Below, in pieces: positions 37,839 through 47,388 of a stretch of 61,599 nucleotides of DNA (its first letter is position 1; each line of letters starts with the position of its first letter). Source of the stretch: PFJX01 sp964466195 (GTDB taxonomy: Bacteria > Pseudomonadota > Gammaproteobacteria > Burkholderiales > Thiobacillaceae); NCBI GenBank assembly GCA_964466195.1, contig CAYXMQ010000019.1:1-61599 (forward strand), read 5' to 3'. The notes below the pieces were generated by a model, which was not told the DNA's origin, did not search any database, and saw only the letters and a list, made by a program, of their open reading frames with translations. The position numbers and the translations under genes are program-made.

Positions 37839-38726
37839 TTATTTGCCGCTACGAGGATTGCCACCCCCGGGCGATTTCATGTAACGGAAGAACTCGGAAT
37901 TCGGTTGCAGCACCATGACGTCGTTCTTGTTCGAGAAGCTTTGTTTGTAGGCTTCCATGCTGCGATAGAACGCATAGAACTCCGGATTCCTGCCGAAGGC
38001 TTCGCTATAGATCGCGGCGGCGCGGCCATCGCCCTCACCCTTGGTGCGCTGGGCGTCGCGATAGGCCTCGGCGATGATCACTTCGCGTTGCTTGTCGGCA
38101 TCGGCGCGGATCTTTTCCGCTTCCGCCGAACCGGTCGAGCGCAACTCGTTGGCGACCCGTTTGCGTTCGGCTTCCATACGGCGATACACCGATTCGCTCA
38201 CTTCCGTGGGCAGGTCGACGCGCTTGATGCGCACGTCCATCACTTCGACACCATAACGGCGGGCATCGAGATCGGCCGACTTGCGCAAGGTCTCCATGAC
38301 GTCGTCACGTTGGCCGGAAACCACGTCGTGCACGGTGCGCTTGCCGAATTCGGCGCGCATGCCGTCGTTGACGGTCTGCGCCAGACGATTCTCCGCGCGC
38401 CGCTCGTCGCCGCTGAAACTGACGTAGTACTTCTCGATATCCTTGATGCGCCATTTGACGTAGTAGTCGACCAGGACGTTCTTCTTTTCAGAAGTAATGA
38501 AACGCTCCGGATCGACCGGATCCAGCGTCACGATGCGGGTCTCGAAGTAGCGGATGTTCTGCACCAGCGGCAGCTTCATATACAGCCCGGGCTCTTTCTT
38601 GATCGAAACGACCTCACCCAACTGAAACACCAGCGCCGCCTGACGTTGATCGACCGTAAACAGCGACAATGACAGGAACAGCAGGGCGGCCACCAGGCCG
38701 ACCACGATAACGGCGGGATTTTTCAT
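37839..38726 (-). CDS. hflC: HflC, SPFH/prohibitin protein modulating FtsH protease
   Basis: 295 residues. One N-terminal membrane helix (VIVVGLVAALLFLSLSLF), then an SPFH domain (VDQRQAALVFQLGEVV) and a coiled-coil segment (RMEAERKRVANELRSTGSAEAEKIRADA in part). Forms the HflKC cage around FtsH on the periplasmic side of the inner membrane. Its start codon overlaps the hflK stop by one base. Confidence 0.95.
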   Translation of the reverse strand: MKNPAVIVVGLVAALLFLSLSLFTVDQRQAALVFQLGEVVSIKKEPGLYMKLPLVQNIRYFETRIVTLDPVDPERFITSEKKNVLVDYYVKWRIKDIEKYYVSFSGDERRAENRLAQTVNDGMRAEFGKRTVHDVVSGQRDDVMETLRKSADLDARRYGVEVMDVRIKRVDLPTEVSESVYRRMEAERKRVANELRSTGSAEAEKIRADADKQREVIIAEAYRDAQRTKGEGDGRAAAIYSEAFGRNPEFYAFYRSMEAYKQSFSNKNDVMVLQPNSEFFRYMKSPGGGNPRSGK

Positions 38727-39955
38727 TATCGGGCCTCCCGATCACGGCTGCGGAAGGCGTCACGCGAGCGAGACAAATCCTCGGCCCGGGCCGGAGTTGC
38801 GCTGTCCTGACGTTGTTGCGTCTGTTCGATGTGCTGCGGACTGGCCTGTGCAGGCGCTCCGCTCTGGGTCATGTTCATGAGTTTATCCAACGGCAGATAA
38901 AGCAAATTACCCCCCTGCTTGTCATCCACCATCACCTTGGTGGTATTCGAAAGAACCTGCTGCATGGTGTCCTGATACAGACGTTCACGCGTCACCTGCG
39001 GCGACTTGGCGTATTCGACCAGCACCTGTTTGAAGCGGGAGGCCTCGCCCTCGGACTGCGCCACCACACGTTGCTTGTAGCCTTGCGCCTCTTCCAGCAG
39101 GCGGGAAGCGACGCCGCGCGCCTTCGGAATGACATCGTTGGCGTAAGACTGGCCTTCGTTCTTGAAGCGCTCGCGGTCTTGTCCGGCCTTCACGGCATCG
39201 TCGAAGGCGGCCTGAACCTGCTCGGGCGGCTGCGCATTCTGCATGTTCAACTTGCTGATCTGAATGCCGGTCTTGTAGCGATCCAGGATGTCTTGCATCA
39301 GCTTGGTGGCGCGCACGGCGATGTCGGCGCGGCCCTCGTACAAGACGTAATCCATCTTGCTCTTGCCGACGATTTCACGCATCGCGGTTTCGGCTGCGTG
39401 CTTGACCGCTTCGTCCGGATCGCGATTGGTAAACAGGTAATCTTCCGGGTCCTTCAGCAGGAATTGCACCGAAAACTGAAGGTCGACGATGTTTTCATCA
39501 TCGGTCAGCATCAGCGCTTCGCTCAACACCTTGGATTTGACGTTGTTCTTGTAGCCCACTTCCACCGTGCGCACCTGTTCGACATTGACCACTTCCACCG
39601 TCTCGAACGGATACGGCAAATGCCAGCGCGGGCCCGGCATCGTCGTCTCGACGAACTTGCCGAAACGCAGCACCACGCCCCGCTCGCCGGCGTCAATGAT
39701 GTAGAAGCCGGAGGCCAGCCAAACCACGACGGCAATGCCGATCAGCAGGCCGGCGCCGCCGGGAATATGAAAGTCGCCCTGAAAACCGCCGCCGACACGG
39801 GGCGGCCCGCCATCGCCGTCGCCGCCCGACTTCTTGCCGAACATCGCGTTCAGGCGACGATTGAAGTTCTTCCAAAGTTCGTCGAGATCGGGCGGGCCGC
39901 CGGCATTCTTGTTGCCGCCACCCTGATTGCCCCATTGCGGGTCATTCCAGGCCAT
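38726..39955 (-). CDS. hflK: HflK, SPFH/prohibitin protein modulating FtsH protease
   Basis: 409 residues from ATG 39955 (MAWNDPQWGNQ, the conserved HflK N-terminus). A Gly/Asn-rich cytoplasmic tail precedes a membrane helix (GLLIGIAVVVWLASGFYII) and an SPFH domain (GERGVVLRFGKFVE). The C-terminal tail is Gln/Ser/Arg-rich. Longer in-frame starts at 39973 and 39994 exist but lack ribosome sites. The chosen start lies inside the last codons of hflX, so translation may be coupled. Confidence 0.93.
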   Translation of the reverse strand: MAWNDPQWGNQGGGNKNAGGPPDLDELWKNFNRRLNAMFGKKSGGDGDGGPPRVGGGFQGDFHIPGGAGLLIGIAVVVWLASGFYIIDAGERGVVLRFGKFVETTMPGPRWHLPYPFETVEVVNVEQVRTVEVGYKNNVKSKVLSEALMLTDDENIVDLQFSVQFLLKDPEDYLFTNRDPDEAVKHAAETAMREIVGKSKMDYVLYEGRADIAVRATKLMQDILDRYKTGIQISKLNMQNAQPPEQVQAAFDDAVKAGQDRERFKNEGQSYANDVIPKARGVASRLLEEAQGYKQRVVAQSEGEASRFKQVLVEYAKSPQVTRERLYQDTMQQVLSNTTKVMVDDKQGGNLLYLPLDKLMNMTQSGAPAQASPQHIEQTQQRQDSATPARAEDLSRSRDAFRSRDREAR

Positions 39956-41120
39956 CCTGAGAGGTTTCCACATAGCTTTGAGAAAGTTCGACATTCTGGG
40001 TTGCCAGTATTTGAGTTTCATGTTGATGATCACGGGCAAACTCCGCGAGGGCTTCCCGAAGCAATTCCACGCCTGAGCCGGTCTTGGCGGAAAGCCAAAC
40101 GGCGTCGATCTTACCATACTCATCCCGCGCCACTTGCGGCTCGGCGTCGGTCAGATCGACCTTGTTCATGACTCGAATCTGCGGCACTTGTTCCGCGCCG
40201 ATTTCCTTTAATACCTTGTCCACCTCTTCCATCTGGCGGTCGCGATTCGGGCTCGCCGAATCCACCACATGCAGCAACAAATCGGCATGTGCGGTTTCTT
40301 CCAGCGTCGCTTCGAAAGCGGCCACCAGGGTATGCGGCAAGCGCGTAATGAAGCCGACCGTATCCGACAGTACGATCTGCTGCCCTGCCTGCGGCAACCA
40401 GAGCTTGCGCGAGGTCGTATCGAGCGTGGCGAACAGTTGATCGGCGGCATAGGCGCCGGCATGGGTCAGGGTATTGAACAGCGTCGACTTGCCGGCATTG
40501 GTGTAGCCCACCAGCGAAATCGAAAACACGCCGCCGCGTTGCCGGCTGCGACGTTGTACCGCGCGGCTGCGGGACAGCTTGTCGAGCTTGGTTTCGATGG
40601 TCTTGATTTTGTTCAACAGCATGCGCCGGTCCAGCTCCAACTGGCTTTCACCCGGACCGCCACGCATGCCGATACCGCCCTTTTGCCGCTCCAGATGCGT
40701 CCAGCCGCGGACCAGACGCGTCGAGTAATGCCGCAACTGGGCGAGTTCGACCTGCAGCTTGCCCTCGTTGCTGCGCGCGCGCAAAGCGAAGATATCGAGG
40801 ATCAGCGCAGTCCGGTCGAGTACCCGACATTGCAGGCGGCGCTCCAGATTGCGCTCTTGTACCGGCGAGAGTTCGTGATTGAAGATGACCAGAGTAGCGC
40901 CGGCATCGCGTGCGATCAGGCCGATTTCATCGGCCTTGCCGGAACCGGCGAACAGGCTGGCATCCGGTTTCGAACGTTTGCCCTCGACCAGGCCGACGAC
41001 ATGCAAGCCGGCGCTGGTAGCCAGCAGATTCAGTTCATTCAGGCTTTCTTCATAATCGGCATGGCCGAAATCGAGCGATACGAGAACGACGGCCTCGCCC
41101 CGTTCCGGGCGTTCAAACAT
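39942..41120 (-). CDS. hflX: GTPase HflX
   Basis: 392 residues from ATG 41120. An N-terminal HflX domain is followed by a Gly-rich linker (GGIGMRGGPGESQLELDRR in part) and the G domain: SLVGYTNAGKSTLFN (G1), DTVGFI (G3), NKVD (G4). It dissociates stressed or stalled ribosomes. It starts nine bases after the hfq stop, the classical hfq-hflX-hflKC order. The C-terminal tail overlaps the start of hflK. Confidence 0.95.
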   Translation of the reverse strand: MFERPERGEAVVLVSLDFGHADYEESLNELNLLATSAGLHVVGLVEGKRSKPDASLFAGSGKADEIGLIARDAGATLVIFNHELSPVQERNLERRLQCRVLDRTALILDIFALRARSNEGKLQVELAQLRHYSTRLVRGWTHLERQKGGIGMRGGPGESQLELDRRMLLNKIKTIETKLDKLSRSRAVQRRSRQRGGVFSISLVGYTNAGKSTLFNTLTHAGAYAADQLFATLDTTSRKLWLPQAGQQIVLSDTVGFITRLPHTLVAAFEATLEETAHADLLLHVVDSASPNRDRQMEEVDKVLKEIGAEQVPQIRVMNKVDLTDAEPQVARDEYGKIDAVWLSAKTGSGVELLREALAEFARDHQHETQILATQNVELSQSYVETSQDGLE

Positions 41121-41129
41121 CAATTTGCA

Positions 41130-41363
41130 TTAGTTATCGCCGCTGCCGTGTTGCACGGTGACCGGCCGGGCGGGAACGATGGTCGAAATGGCGTGCTTGT
41201 AAACCATCTGGGTGACGGCGTTCTTGAGCAACACGACATATTGATCAAAGCTTTCGATATGGCCCTGCAACTTGATGCCGTTGACCAGATAGACGGAAAC
41301 CTGAACTTGCTCCTGACGCAGCACGTTGAGGAACGGGTCTTGTAGCAACTGCCCTTTGCTCAT
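41130..41363 (-). CDS. hfq: RNA chaperone Hfq
   Basis: 77 residues. Sm1 motif QVSVYLVNGIKLQGHIESFD and Sm2 motif YKHAIST are intact; the C-terminal tail is short, as in many betaproteobacteria. It forms a hexamer that pairs small RNAs with mRNAs. In related genomes der often precedes hfq; here a GGDEF-EAL gene does. Confidence 0.97.
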   Translation of the reverse strand: MSKGQLLQDPFLNVLRQEQVQVSVYLVNGIKLQGHIESFDQYVVLLKNAVTQMVYKHAISTIVPARPVTVQHGSGDN

Positions 41364-41454
41364 GATTTATCCTTTGGTGAGACTTTTATTGGGGGGCGGA
41401 TTTTAACCGTGTTGTCATCAAAAAAACGGGAAGGCAATGGTCGGCAATAAATTT

Positions 41455-43275
41455 TCAGCCGCTTGTTTCAATTTCCGGACGCCCGAAATGCCAGCCTTGC
41501 CCCAGATCGATGCCCATATCGCGCAGAATTCGGGCGGTATCGGCATCCTCGATGCATTCGGCGATGGTGATGATGCCTTCGCTGCGCGCGAACCGGGCCA
41601 GACTTTCGACAATGGCGGCGATCTTGCGTTCCTTGCGGATGTTGGCGACCAACCAGCCTTCGATCTTGAGGAAGCTGATCGGCAGTCGCGCCAGATACAA
41701 AAACGAAGAATAACCGCTGCCGAAATCGTCCAGCGCCAGGCGAAAACCGAAATCGAGCAGCGGTTTCAAATCGGCTTCCAACGTATCGAGATTGCGCAGG
41801 AACTGGCGTTCGGTGATTTCGAACACGATCGGTTTGACCGGACCGAAGGTGACGCCGCAGGTCTGACAATAGTCCATCGCATTGGCCAGCATTTCCTCGA
41901 CCAGGTCGCGGCGCGCGAGAAACTGCGGCGACAGATTCACGAAATGGGCAAAGTCCTGCGCGACCTCGCCGCCGCTCAACTTGCCGGCACAGCGCTGCAT
42001 GGACTTTCGGGTCATGATGCGGTCGATCTCCACCATCAGCCCCAAGCCTTCCGCCGCTTCGATAAACTCTCCGGCGGCGAGTAATTTGCCGTCGGGCAGC
42101 CGGACACGCGCCAAGGCTTCGTCGGCAACCGCCTGGCCGGTCCCCAGATCGACGATGATCTGGGTGGCCATGTGAACCCGATTCTCACGCAGGGCCTGCT
42201 TGATGATCTGCGCCGGCCACAACACCGAGACGCTGCCTTCTTGCACTTCGATCTGGTCGCGGCCGTTCGCCTTGGCCTGGTAAAGACAGGCATCGGCCAT
42301 TTCGATCGCATTGCGACAGTCCGCGTCAGTCGCCCCTGGACAGCCAATACCGGCGGACAAGGTGATTCGGACGTTGCCGGCGCGAGTCGGAATCGGCGCC
42401 GCTTTCACGCCCGCGGCCAAACGCCCGACAATGGAAACCGCCTCGCGCGCATCGGCTTGGCGCAAAAAGACCAGAAATTCTTCGCCACCCCAGCGCGCTA
42501 CCCAATCCTCTTCACGCAAGCCAGCCAGAATGCGCGCCGCCGCCGCCTGAAGCACCTCGTCGCCGACGGCGTGGCCGTAACGATCGTTGACCGCCTTGAA
42601 ATGATCGAGATCCAGCAATGCCAGTGAGAAACTCTCGCCGTGCCGTTTCGAGCGCGCCATTTCCTCATTCAGGCGCGCCTCCGCTGCGCGCCGATTCAAC
42701 ATGCCGGTGAGCTGATCGGTCATCGCATGGCGCTCTAGCAGGACGCGTTGCTGCGACTGCGACAGGTGATAGCCCAACCACCCGGCCACCAGCTCCATAT
42801 AGGCGATGTCCGCTTCCTTGAAGCCTTCCGGCACCGGGCTGCGACGCAAAAACGCCAACACGGCCCACAATTCTTCGCCGGCCCAGATCGGTATGCTGGC
42901 ATAGGCGCGCATGCCGCCCTGCACGACCAGACGATGGCTCTGAAAGATTGGATGCCGGCTCAGATCGGCGACGAACAGCGGCTCACGCGCCTTGATCACA
43001 TGCTGGCAAAACGTATCGTTGATCGGCAGTACGCTGCCTTCCGGCAGCAAATCCAACGTGTCGTACACATAGCGCACGGTGTATTGGTCGGAAAACTCGC
43101 CGACCACGGCCAGCTCCATGTCCAGCGCCTGGCAGGCCAGTTTCAGCATGGCATGGAAGCGCTGTTCCTCGCTGAGATCGCGCTGCGTCACCAGCTTCCA
43201 GAGCACTGTCAAGCGCTCGGCCTGGGGCGATGAAAGCGTGTCTACACTTGCTTGATCTGGCGGCAGGAAGGTCAT
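41455..43275 (-). CDS. GAF-GGDEF-EAL c-di-GMP turnover protein
   Basis: 606 residues from ATG 43275 (TTG 43290 is an alternative nearer the upstream stop). An N-terminal GAF domain covers about 25-175. The GGDEF domain has an intact active loop, RWGGEEF. The EAL domain has DEALARVR, NLSP, EITE and DDFGSGYSS, but the KID element reads KIE. It has no membrane segment, so it is cytoplasmic, sensing through GAF. Both synthase and phosphodiesterase activities are possible; the KIE change leaves the latter in doubt. It begins 18 bases after the unknown 387-residue gene. Confidence 0.9.
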   Translation of the reverse strand: MTFLPPDQASVDTLSSPQAERLTVLWKLVTQRDLSEEQRFHAMLKLACQALDMELAVVGEFSDQYTVRYVYDTLDLLPEGSVLPINDTFCQHVIKAREPLFVADLSRHPIFQSHRLVVQGGMRAYASIPIWAGEELWAVLAFLRRSPVPEGFKEADIAYMELVAGWLGYHLSQSQQRVLLERHAMTDQLTGMLNRRAAEARLNEEMARSKRHGESFSLALLDLDHFKAVNDRYGHAVGDEVLQAAAARILAGLREEDWVARWGGEEFLVFLRQADAREAVSIVGRLAAGVKAAPIPTRAGNVRITLSAGIGCPGATDADCRNAIEMADACLYQAKANGRDQIEVQEGSVSVLWPAQIIKQALRENRVHMATQIIVDLGTGQAVADEALARVRLPDGKLLAAGEFIEAAEGLGLMVEIDRIMTRKSMQRCAGKLSGGEVAQDFAHFVNLSPQFLARRDLVEEMLANAMDYCQTCGVTFGPVKPIVFEITERQFLRNLDTLEADLKPLLDFGFRLALDDFGSGYSSFLYLARLPISFLKIEGWLVANIRKERKIAAIVESLARFARSEGIITIAECIEDADTARILRDMGIDLGQGWHFGRPEIETSG

Positions 43276-43292
43276 GGCGATGCGGCGCAAAC

Positions 43293-44456
43293 CTACTCGG
43301 CGGCCCAGTGCGGCGTCGCGATCCCGCTGCCCAGATCGGCCTCCACCAGGCGCCGGCGGACTTCCAGCAACTGCTCGATCAAGGCCGGCTCAGCACGGCC
43401 GTAGGCCGCTGCATCCGGCGTGCGTTTGACCACCACGCCAAGCAGTTCGGTGATGGCGTTGCCGATCGAGTTTTGGCTGATGGTGACGATCAGCTTGCCG
43501 GCGTCGTTGCGGTAGATCAGTTGTTTGAACGCCGGCTGCCAGCGGATCGAGTTGGCATATTTGGCATCCTTGATGCAGCGGTCGCGCACCATTTTTGCGG
43601 TCTTCAGCAGGTCATTGTTGAACTGCAGCTTGTTCTCCACCAGCGCGGGGAAATAGATATCGCGCGGCAGCGGCGCATTGCGGGTGGAGACCTGGCCGAA
43701 GAAGGTGCGGTAGAAGTCGATGAAGCCTTTCAGGATGGTGTCGTACTCCTTCCAGAAGCGCACTTCCTTGAGCGATTCGGCGCCGCCGGAAATCTCCCAG
43801 CTCGGCAGGCCCTGCGGATAACCGGTCAGCGCGATTTTGCAGGAGCCGGACTGGCAGGGGCGCAGGATTTGCAGATCCAGTCCGTCGAAAAACTCCTGAT
43901 ACACATTGCGCATATAGGCCTGGAACAACGAGTGCTGGCCGCCGTCGGTCAGATTCGGGTTATGGGCGTCGGCGATCGGTGCGGCGCGCAACTCGGCCTT
44001 GTTGAACACGATGAAATGGTTGTGCAGCATGCGTATGCTCGGCACGCCGGGCGAAGTCATCGGCCAGGTCGCATCCAGGCTCGCCTCGCCGGCCAGCACC
44101 AGGGTTTCGTCGGGGTCGGGGTAGCGCTCCAGCATGTACGCGCAGATGACCTGATTCATCCGGTTCCAGACGTTCTTGACCTGCTCCGGCACCTGCGTGC
44201 GCCGCACCGGCCGGCCGAGCGGATCGAGTATGCTCTGCGAGGTGTTGTAGATGATCGAAGCGTCGAACTCGTTGCTGTGGCCGAGCGCCTTGCGGTACAG
44301 CAACAGGCCTTCCGGGTTTTGCAACAGGCCGTTGTTGTGGGCCAGATCGTTCAGGTTCTCGGTGCTGTTGAAAAATTCGTTCGGCTTCATGCCCTCCGGC
44401 ACATCGAGCGGAATCTGGCGAAACGGCGTGACGATTTCTCTGGGACCTGACTGCAT
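43293..44456 (-). CDS. Conserved protein of unknown function (387 residues)
   Basis: ATG 44456 has GAGGT eight bases upstream. No family recognised. No signal peptide or membrane helix. A short His-rich element, MLHNHFIVFNK, near residue 145 is the only catalytic-looking motif; it recalls HIT/GalT-type His-x-His strands but the rest does not clearly support that. CQSGSC near 200 could bind metal. Aromatic-rich segments (FWKEYDTILKGFIDFYRTFF) suggest a compact globular enzyme. It lies directly before the GAF-GGDEF-EAL gene and probably shares its transcript. Confidence 0.7.
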   Translation of the reverse strand: MQSGPREIVTPFRQIPLDVPEGMKPNEFFNSTENLNDLAHNNGLLQNPEGLLLYRKALGHSNEFDASIIYNTSQSILDPLGRPVRRTQVPEQVKNVWNRMNQVICAYMLERYPDPDETLVLAGEASLDATWPMTSPGVPSIRMLHNHFIVFNKAELRAAPIADAHNPNLTDGGQHSLFQAYMRNVYQEFFDGLDLQILRPCQSGSCKIALTGYPQGLPSWEISGGAESLKEVRFWKEYDTILKGFIDFYRTFFGQVSTRNAPLPRDIYFPALVENKLQFNNDLLKTAKMVRDRCIKDAKYANSIRWQPAFKQLIYRNDAGKLIVTISQNSIGNAITELLGVVVKRTPDAAAYGRAEPALIEQLLEVRRRLVEADLGSGIATPHWAAE

Positions 44457-44598
44457 ACGGCATGACCTCGAAATGACCGATTAAAAAAGCATGAAGACGG
44501 CATCCAGACCGGGATAGCCAAGGCGTCGCATCATAGTCGAAGGGGCCGAACAGGGAAAACGGGATGGGAAACGCCACCGGAAAACGCCCGGCGACGAC

Positions 44599-45942
44599 TT
44601 ACTGCTCTGGACGGCCAGCCTCGTCCGTTGCGCTCGCCGAAGTAATGGCGTGCTTCTTCATTTTTTCCCATAGATTCTTGCGGCTGATGCCGAGCAGGCT
44701 GGCCGTCTCCTGAATCTGCCAGCGGCGCGCATCCAGCGCGCGCAGGATATAGGCGCGTTCCCGCTGCGCCATGTGGTAACCCAGCGTCGCGGCCGGGAAA
44801 ACTTCACTATCGGCGGCGGCGTCGCCGAACAACAGCTCGGGCGTCAGCAAGGGCCCCTCGGCCAGCACGCAAGCGCGCTCCAGCAGATGCTTCAACTCGC
44901 GTATGTTGCCGGGCCAGGCGTAATCGAGCAGTGCACGTTCCGCCGCCGGGGAAAGGGATTTGCGGCGGCCGTCGCTGGACGGGCAGGCCTGGTCGAGAAA
45001 CCGCGCAGCCAGCCAGAGTATGTCTTCCCGCCGCGCGCGCAAGGGCGGCACCCGTATCTGGATGACATTGACGCGGTAATACAGGTCTTCGCGGAACGCG
45101 CCTTGCTCGACGCGCGACTTCAAATCCATATGGGTCGCCGCCATCAGGCGAAAATCCACCGGGATGGCGGTCTCGCCGCCGACCCGCACGATGCGACGCT
45201 CCTGGATGGCGCGCAACACCTTGACCTGCATGGCCAGCGGCATATCGCCGATTTCGTCGAGCAACAGCGTGCCGCCGCAGGCCTGTTCGAACAGGCCTTT
45301 CTTGGCCTTGATCGCGCCGGTGAAGGCGCCCTTTTCATGGCCGAACAATTCCGCTTCCAGCAAGCCTTCGCCGAATGCGCCGCAGTTGGCGGCGACGAAG
45401 GGCTGCTCGCCGCCGCGCAAACGATGCAGCTTGGCGGCGACCACCTCCTTGCCGACGCCGGACTCGCCGATGATCAGCACGGAAGCCTGGCTTTGCGCCA
45501 GGCGCAACAGCAGTTCATCGAGGCTGCGCATGGCTGGAGAGACGCCCAATACCGCGTTCTCCGACACCTCCTCGCTCTCATGGCCTGCGATGAGTTCGCG
45601 CAGCTTGCCGAGCAGCAGATCGGGCTCGAACGGCTTCAGCAGATAATCCACTGCCCCCAGTTTGAGCAGGCGCACCGCCTGGTCGACCGAGCCGTGGCCG
45701 GTCATGAAAATGAACGGCGGCAGCCTGCCGCCGGTTTCCCGCAGCGCGCCATACAACGCTTCGCCGGTCAAATCGGGCAGCAGAATGTCGCTGACCACTG
45801 CGCTGTAACGGAACTTGGACAAGGCCGCGAGGGCGGACTTTCCGGTCTTGTGCCAATCACAGTCGAATCCTTCCAGCTCGAAGCGCATGCTCAACGCATC
45901 GCCCATGATGTCGTCGTCTTCGATCAGACAGATGGCGGCCAT
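44599..45942 (-). CDS. Sigma54-dependent NtrC-type response regulator
   Basis: 447 residues. The receiver has acidic residues at 9-11, phospho-acceptor Asp52 (SDILLPD) and Lys in YLLKPF. The AAA+ domain has Walker A GESGVGKEV, the sigma54 contact loop GAFTGA, and Walker B LLLDEIGDMP. A Fis-type DNA-binding helix-turn-helix ends the protein (IQETASLLGISRKNLWEKM). It overlaps the kinase gene by 19 bases, so it is its partner. Promoters it activates should have -24/-12 elements; I found no convincing one. Confidence 0.93.
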   Translation of the reverse strand: MAAICLIEDDDIMGDALSMRFELEGFDCDWHKTGKSALAALSKFRYSAVVSDILLPDLTGEALYGALRETGGRLPPFIFMTGHGSVDQAVRLLKLGAVDYLLKPFEPDLLLGKLRELIAGHESEEVSENAVLGVSPAMRSLDELLLRLAQSQASVLIIGESGVGKEVVAAKLHRLRGGEQPFVAANCGAFGEGLLEAELFGHEKGAFTGAIKAKKGLFEQACGGTLLLDEIGDMPLAMQVKVLRAIQERRIVRVGGETAIPVDFRLMAATHMDLKSRVEQGAFREDLYYRVNVIQIRVPPLRARREDILWLAARFLDQACPSSDGRRKSLSPAAERALLDYAWPGNIRELKHLLERACVLAEGPLLTPELLFGDAAADSEVFPAATLGYHMAQRERAYILRALDARRWQIQETASLLGISRKNLWEKMKKHAITSASATDEAGRPEQ

Positions 45943-47387
45943 ATCGCTTCTCCCAAGGGCAAGGTCACACAGAAGCGCGTCTGCCCGTTTTCACTGTTGA
46001 CGATGATGTCGCCTTGCAACTGCTCGACGATCTGATAGGTGATCCAGAGGCCCAAACCCTGGCCGGTCTCGTTCTCGCCGCTGAACGGTTCGAACAGATG
46101 TTCCATCAATTCGGGCGAAATGCCGACGCCATTGTTTTTCACTTCCAGGGCGAGATGGCCTTCGGCCAGCGCCACCCTGACGCTGACATGGCCGCCGACG
46201 TTGCCACCGCTTCCCGCCGCCTGCAGCGCATTCAGCGCCAGATTGATCAGCACCTGCCGCACCAGCGTCGCCGGCAGCGGCACATCACCGCTGACGGCGT
46301 TCAGCCAGGTCCACTGCACGCCGCGCTTCTTCGCCTCCTCCGCCAGCAACGTATGCACATCCTCGATGTCCTGGCCGCTCAGCGCGCGGCCCTTGGCCTT
46401 GGCCTCGACCATGAGAGCGCCGACGATGTCCTTGATCTGAATGAGGCCGCGCTCCAGCAGGGGCAGCACGCGCGTCAGCACCGGGTCGGGCGCGGCATGG
46501 CGCTTGACGGTATCGACCGCGGTCAGCAGACCGCCCAACGGATTGTTGATTTCATGCGCAATGCTGGCGGTCAGCCGCCCCAGCGACGCCAGCCGTTCCG
46601 ACTTCATGATCTGGCGCTGCATGGCATCCTTCTCGACCAGTTCCTGCTGCATCTGGTCGTAAACCTGAAACAGCCGCCCCAACTCATCGTTGTGCGGATA
46701 GACCCGATCAGGCAGAGGCGCCGGCAGTTTCTTGCCGAGATCGCCCATGTTGCGCGCCAGCAAAGTCAACGGCGCGGCCATGCGACGGCCCCAGTACCAA
46801 CTGATCGGCAGCAGGATCAGCAGCACCGCCAGCGTGGTCCAGGCCGTACGCGCCAGAAAACGGTCGAAGCTGGCGCGGTAGTAGTCGGCCGGATGCACCA
46901 GCACCAGCGTGCCGAGCATCACGCCGTCTGCAACCAGCGGAATGCCCAGCAAGATCTTCTCGGACTCCACGATCACCATGAACCTGTCGTTCTGCGCCAG
47001 ACGTTGCTGCAATTGCTTGAATGCCAAACCCATGCCGCTCAGCGCGGTCAATATGGGGTACTGCTTCGGCGCGGTTGAAATGAAGACCCGGTGCTCGGCA
47101 TCCAGCACCACGAAGTCTTCCAGTTGAAAACTGGGCTTGCGCGCTTCGGCGCGCATCGGGGAGTTGATGATTTCATAGGCGCGCCAGACATCGTCCTGCG
47201 ACAGCGCCGAGTACAGTGTCTTGGTCAGCGAACGGCCCAGCGCCTCGGAGCGCACCAGCATGTTCTTCTTGATCTCATCCCGCGTCTGCAGCAAGTTGCT
47301 GCCGGAAATCGCGACCGCCGTCGCGATGATCAGCAAACCGCCCCAGAGCGGCAGCTTGCTGTGCAGGCTCAGATCGAACAATCCCAT
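45924..47387 (-). CDS. Membrane sensor histidine kinase
   Basis: 487 residues. Two membrane helices (about 13-32 and 182-200) flank a periplasmic sensor domain of roughly 150 residues. A HAMP segment follows, then HisKA with the phospho-acceptor His278 (SIAHEINNPLGG) and an ATPase domain with NLALNALQA (N box), NNGVGIS (G1) and GQGLGLW (G2). It phosphorylates the overlapping NtrC-type regulator. The PhnD-like gene ends one base before this start, so the periplasmic protein is likely its ligand-binding partner. Confidence 0.93.
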   Translation of the reverse strand: MGLFDLSLHSKLPLWGGLLIIATAVAISGSNLLQTRDEIKKNMLVRSEALGRSLTKTLYSALSQDDVWRAYEIINSPMRAEARKPSFQLEDFVVLDAEHRVFISTAPKQYPILTALSGMGLAFKQLQQRLAQNDRFMVIVESEKILLGIPLVADGVMLGTLVLVHPADYYRASFDRFLARTAWTTLAVLLILLPISWYWGRRMAAPLTLLARNMGDLGKKLPAPLPDRVYPHNDELGRLFQVYDQMQQELVEKDAMQRQIMKSERLASLGRLTASIAHEINNPLGGLLTAVDTVKRHAAPDPVLTRVLPLLERGLIQIKDIVGALMVEAKAKGRALSGQDIEDVHTLLAEEAKKRGVQWTWLNAVSGDVPLPATLVRQVLINLALNALQAAGSGGNVGGHVSVRVALAEGHLALEVKNNGVGISPELMEHLFEPFSGENETGQGLGLWITYQIVEQLQGDIIVNSENGQTRFCVTLPLGEAIWPPSV

Positions 47388-47388
47388 G

